Assembly: GCF_029714365.1 (NCBI RefSeq)
Contig: NZ_CP121659.1
Location: 1,302,001 to 1,366,000 of the forward strand
Direction of reading: 5' to 3'
DNA: 64,000 nucleotides
Source: Sinorhizobium terangae
GTDB taxonomy: Bacteria; Pseudomonadota; Alphaproteobacteria; Rhizobiales; Rhizobiaceae
Below the pieces are notes generated by a model, which had not been told where the DNA came from, made no database searches, and was given only the letters and a program-made list of their open reading frames with translations. The position numbers were made by a program, and so were the translations under genes. Positions 63,855 through 64,000 of the stretch are shown here, piece by piece; position 1 is the stretch's first letter, and every line of letters begins with the position of its first letter.

Positions 63855-64000
63855 ACGTCAATCCGCAATCCTATACCGTCGATCTCGACTGGAAGAAGCC
63901 CTATCCCAGCATCGACCACGACAATGAAGCCTTCTGGGACGGGCTCAAGGAGCACAAGCTTCTCGTCTGGAAATGCCAGCAATGCGGCGCGGTCTACTGG
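63851..64000 (+). CDS. Zinc-ribbon OB-fold (DUF35) protein, N-terminal part
   Basis: The first 50 residues are visible (MNVNPQSYTVDLDWKKPYPS onward). LLVWKCQQCGAVYW gives the first half of the rubredoxin-like zinc ribbon of DUF35 proteins, which bind CoA or acyl-CoA and assist thiolases. Its ATG overlaps the thiolase stop. The gene continues beyond the window. Confidence 0.85.
   Translation, partial: MNVNPQSYTVDLDWKKPYPSIDHDNEAFWDGLKEHKLLVWKCQQCGAVYW

Overview
The window is a GC-rich alphaproteobacterial chromosome segment. Gene content and order point to the Rhizobiaceae, most likely a Sinorhizobium/Ensifer relative. The supporting features are the trpDC-moaC-moeA block, glmU-glmS, recG-sdhE-mfd, hspQ next to glnBA with a sigma-54 promoter, an alphaproteobacterial LexA box of the form GTTC-N7-GTTC, and many short mosaic intergenic repeats of the rhizobial RIME type. 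The species call is inference from recognised families; no search was run.

Layout. 1-222 is the tail of a CorC/HlyC-domain protein. 298-1344 is an IS630-family insertion sequence between duplicated TA dinucleotides, with its transposase split in two frames at an A8 run. 1579-7052 (minus) is a tightly overlapped moaC/moeA and trpD/trpC set behind a PpiD-type foldase. 7430-19846 carries a Na/Pi cotransporter, cell-wall precursor synthesis (glmU, glmS), a GNAT, a DUF502 protein, and DNA repair and respiration genes (recG, sdhE, mfd). 20050-23814 holds a FrnE-like oxidoreductase, a YejA-type peptide-binding protein and an IalB-family protein. 23990-28138 is the nitrogen-control block (hspQ, glnA, glnB) plus the NAD(P)HX repair enzyme. 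28344-32606 has gpt, a CinA-like protein, a wrbA gene whose start codon is out of frame, and several small genes.

32905-40740 is a 7.8-kb integrated element in the 3' end of tRNA-Leu(TAA), bounded by a 17-bp direct repeat. It carries a tyrosine integrase, paired 12-bp-period repeats at both ends (probable integrase arm sites), small phage-like genes including a T7 gp14-like internal virion protein, a serine recombinase, two small membrane proteins and a zinc-ribbon protein. Three short sequences inside it resemble promoters for T7-type single-subunit RNA polymerases, yet no such polymerase gene is present. The element therefore looks like either a remnant of an integrating T7-like phage or a satellite that depends on such a phage. 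This is the most unusual part of the window.

40769-60267 returns to chromosomal housekeeping: HAD hydrolase, TrkH, ilvA, a HlyU-family protein, a 2',3'-cyclic phosphodiesterase, a GGDEF protein, an Lrp regulator facing alanine dehydrogenase, sulfur and cysteine genes (sseA, cysK), an AlaX-type editing protein, an MdtI/MdtJ-like SMR pair, tRNA-Asn, tRNA-Cys and lexA. 59311-64000 is a LysR regulator divergent from a probable catabolic operon (NAD-binding dehydrogenase, enolase-superfamily enzyme, thiolase, OB-fold partner) that runs off the right edge; its substrate is unknown.
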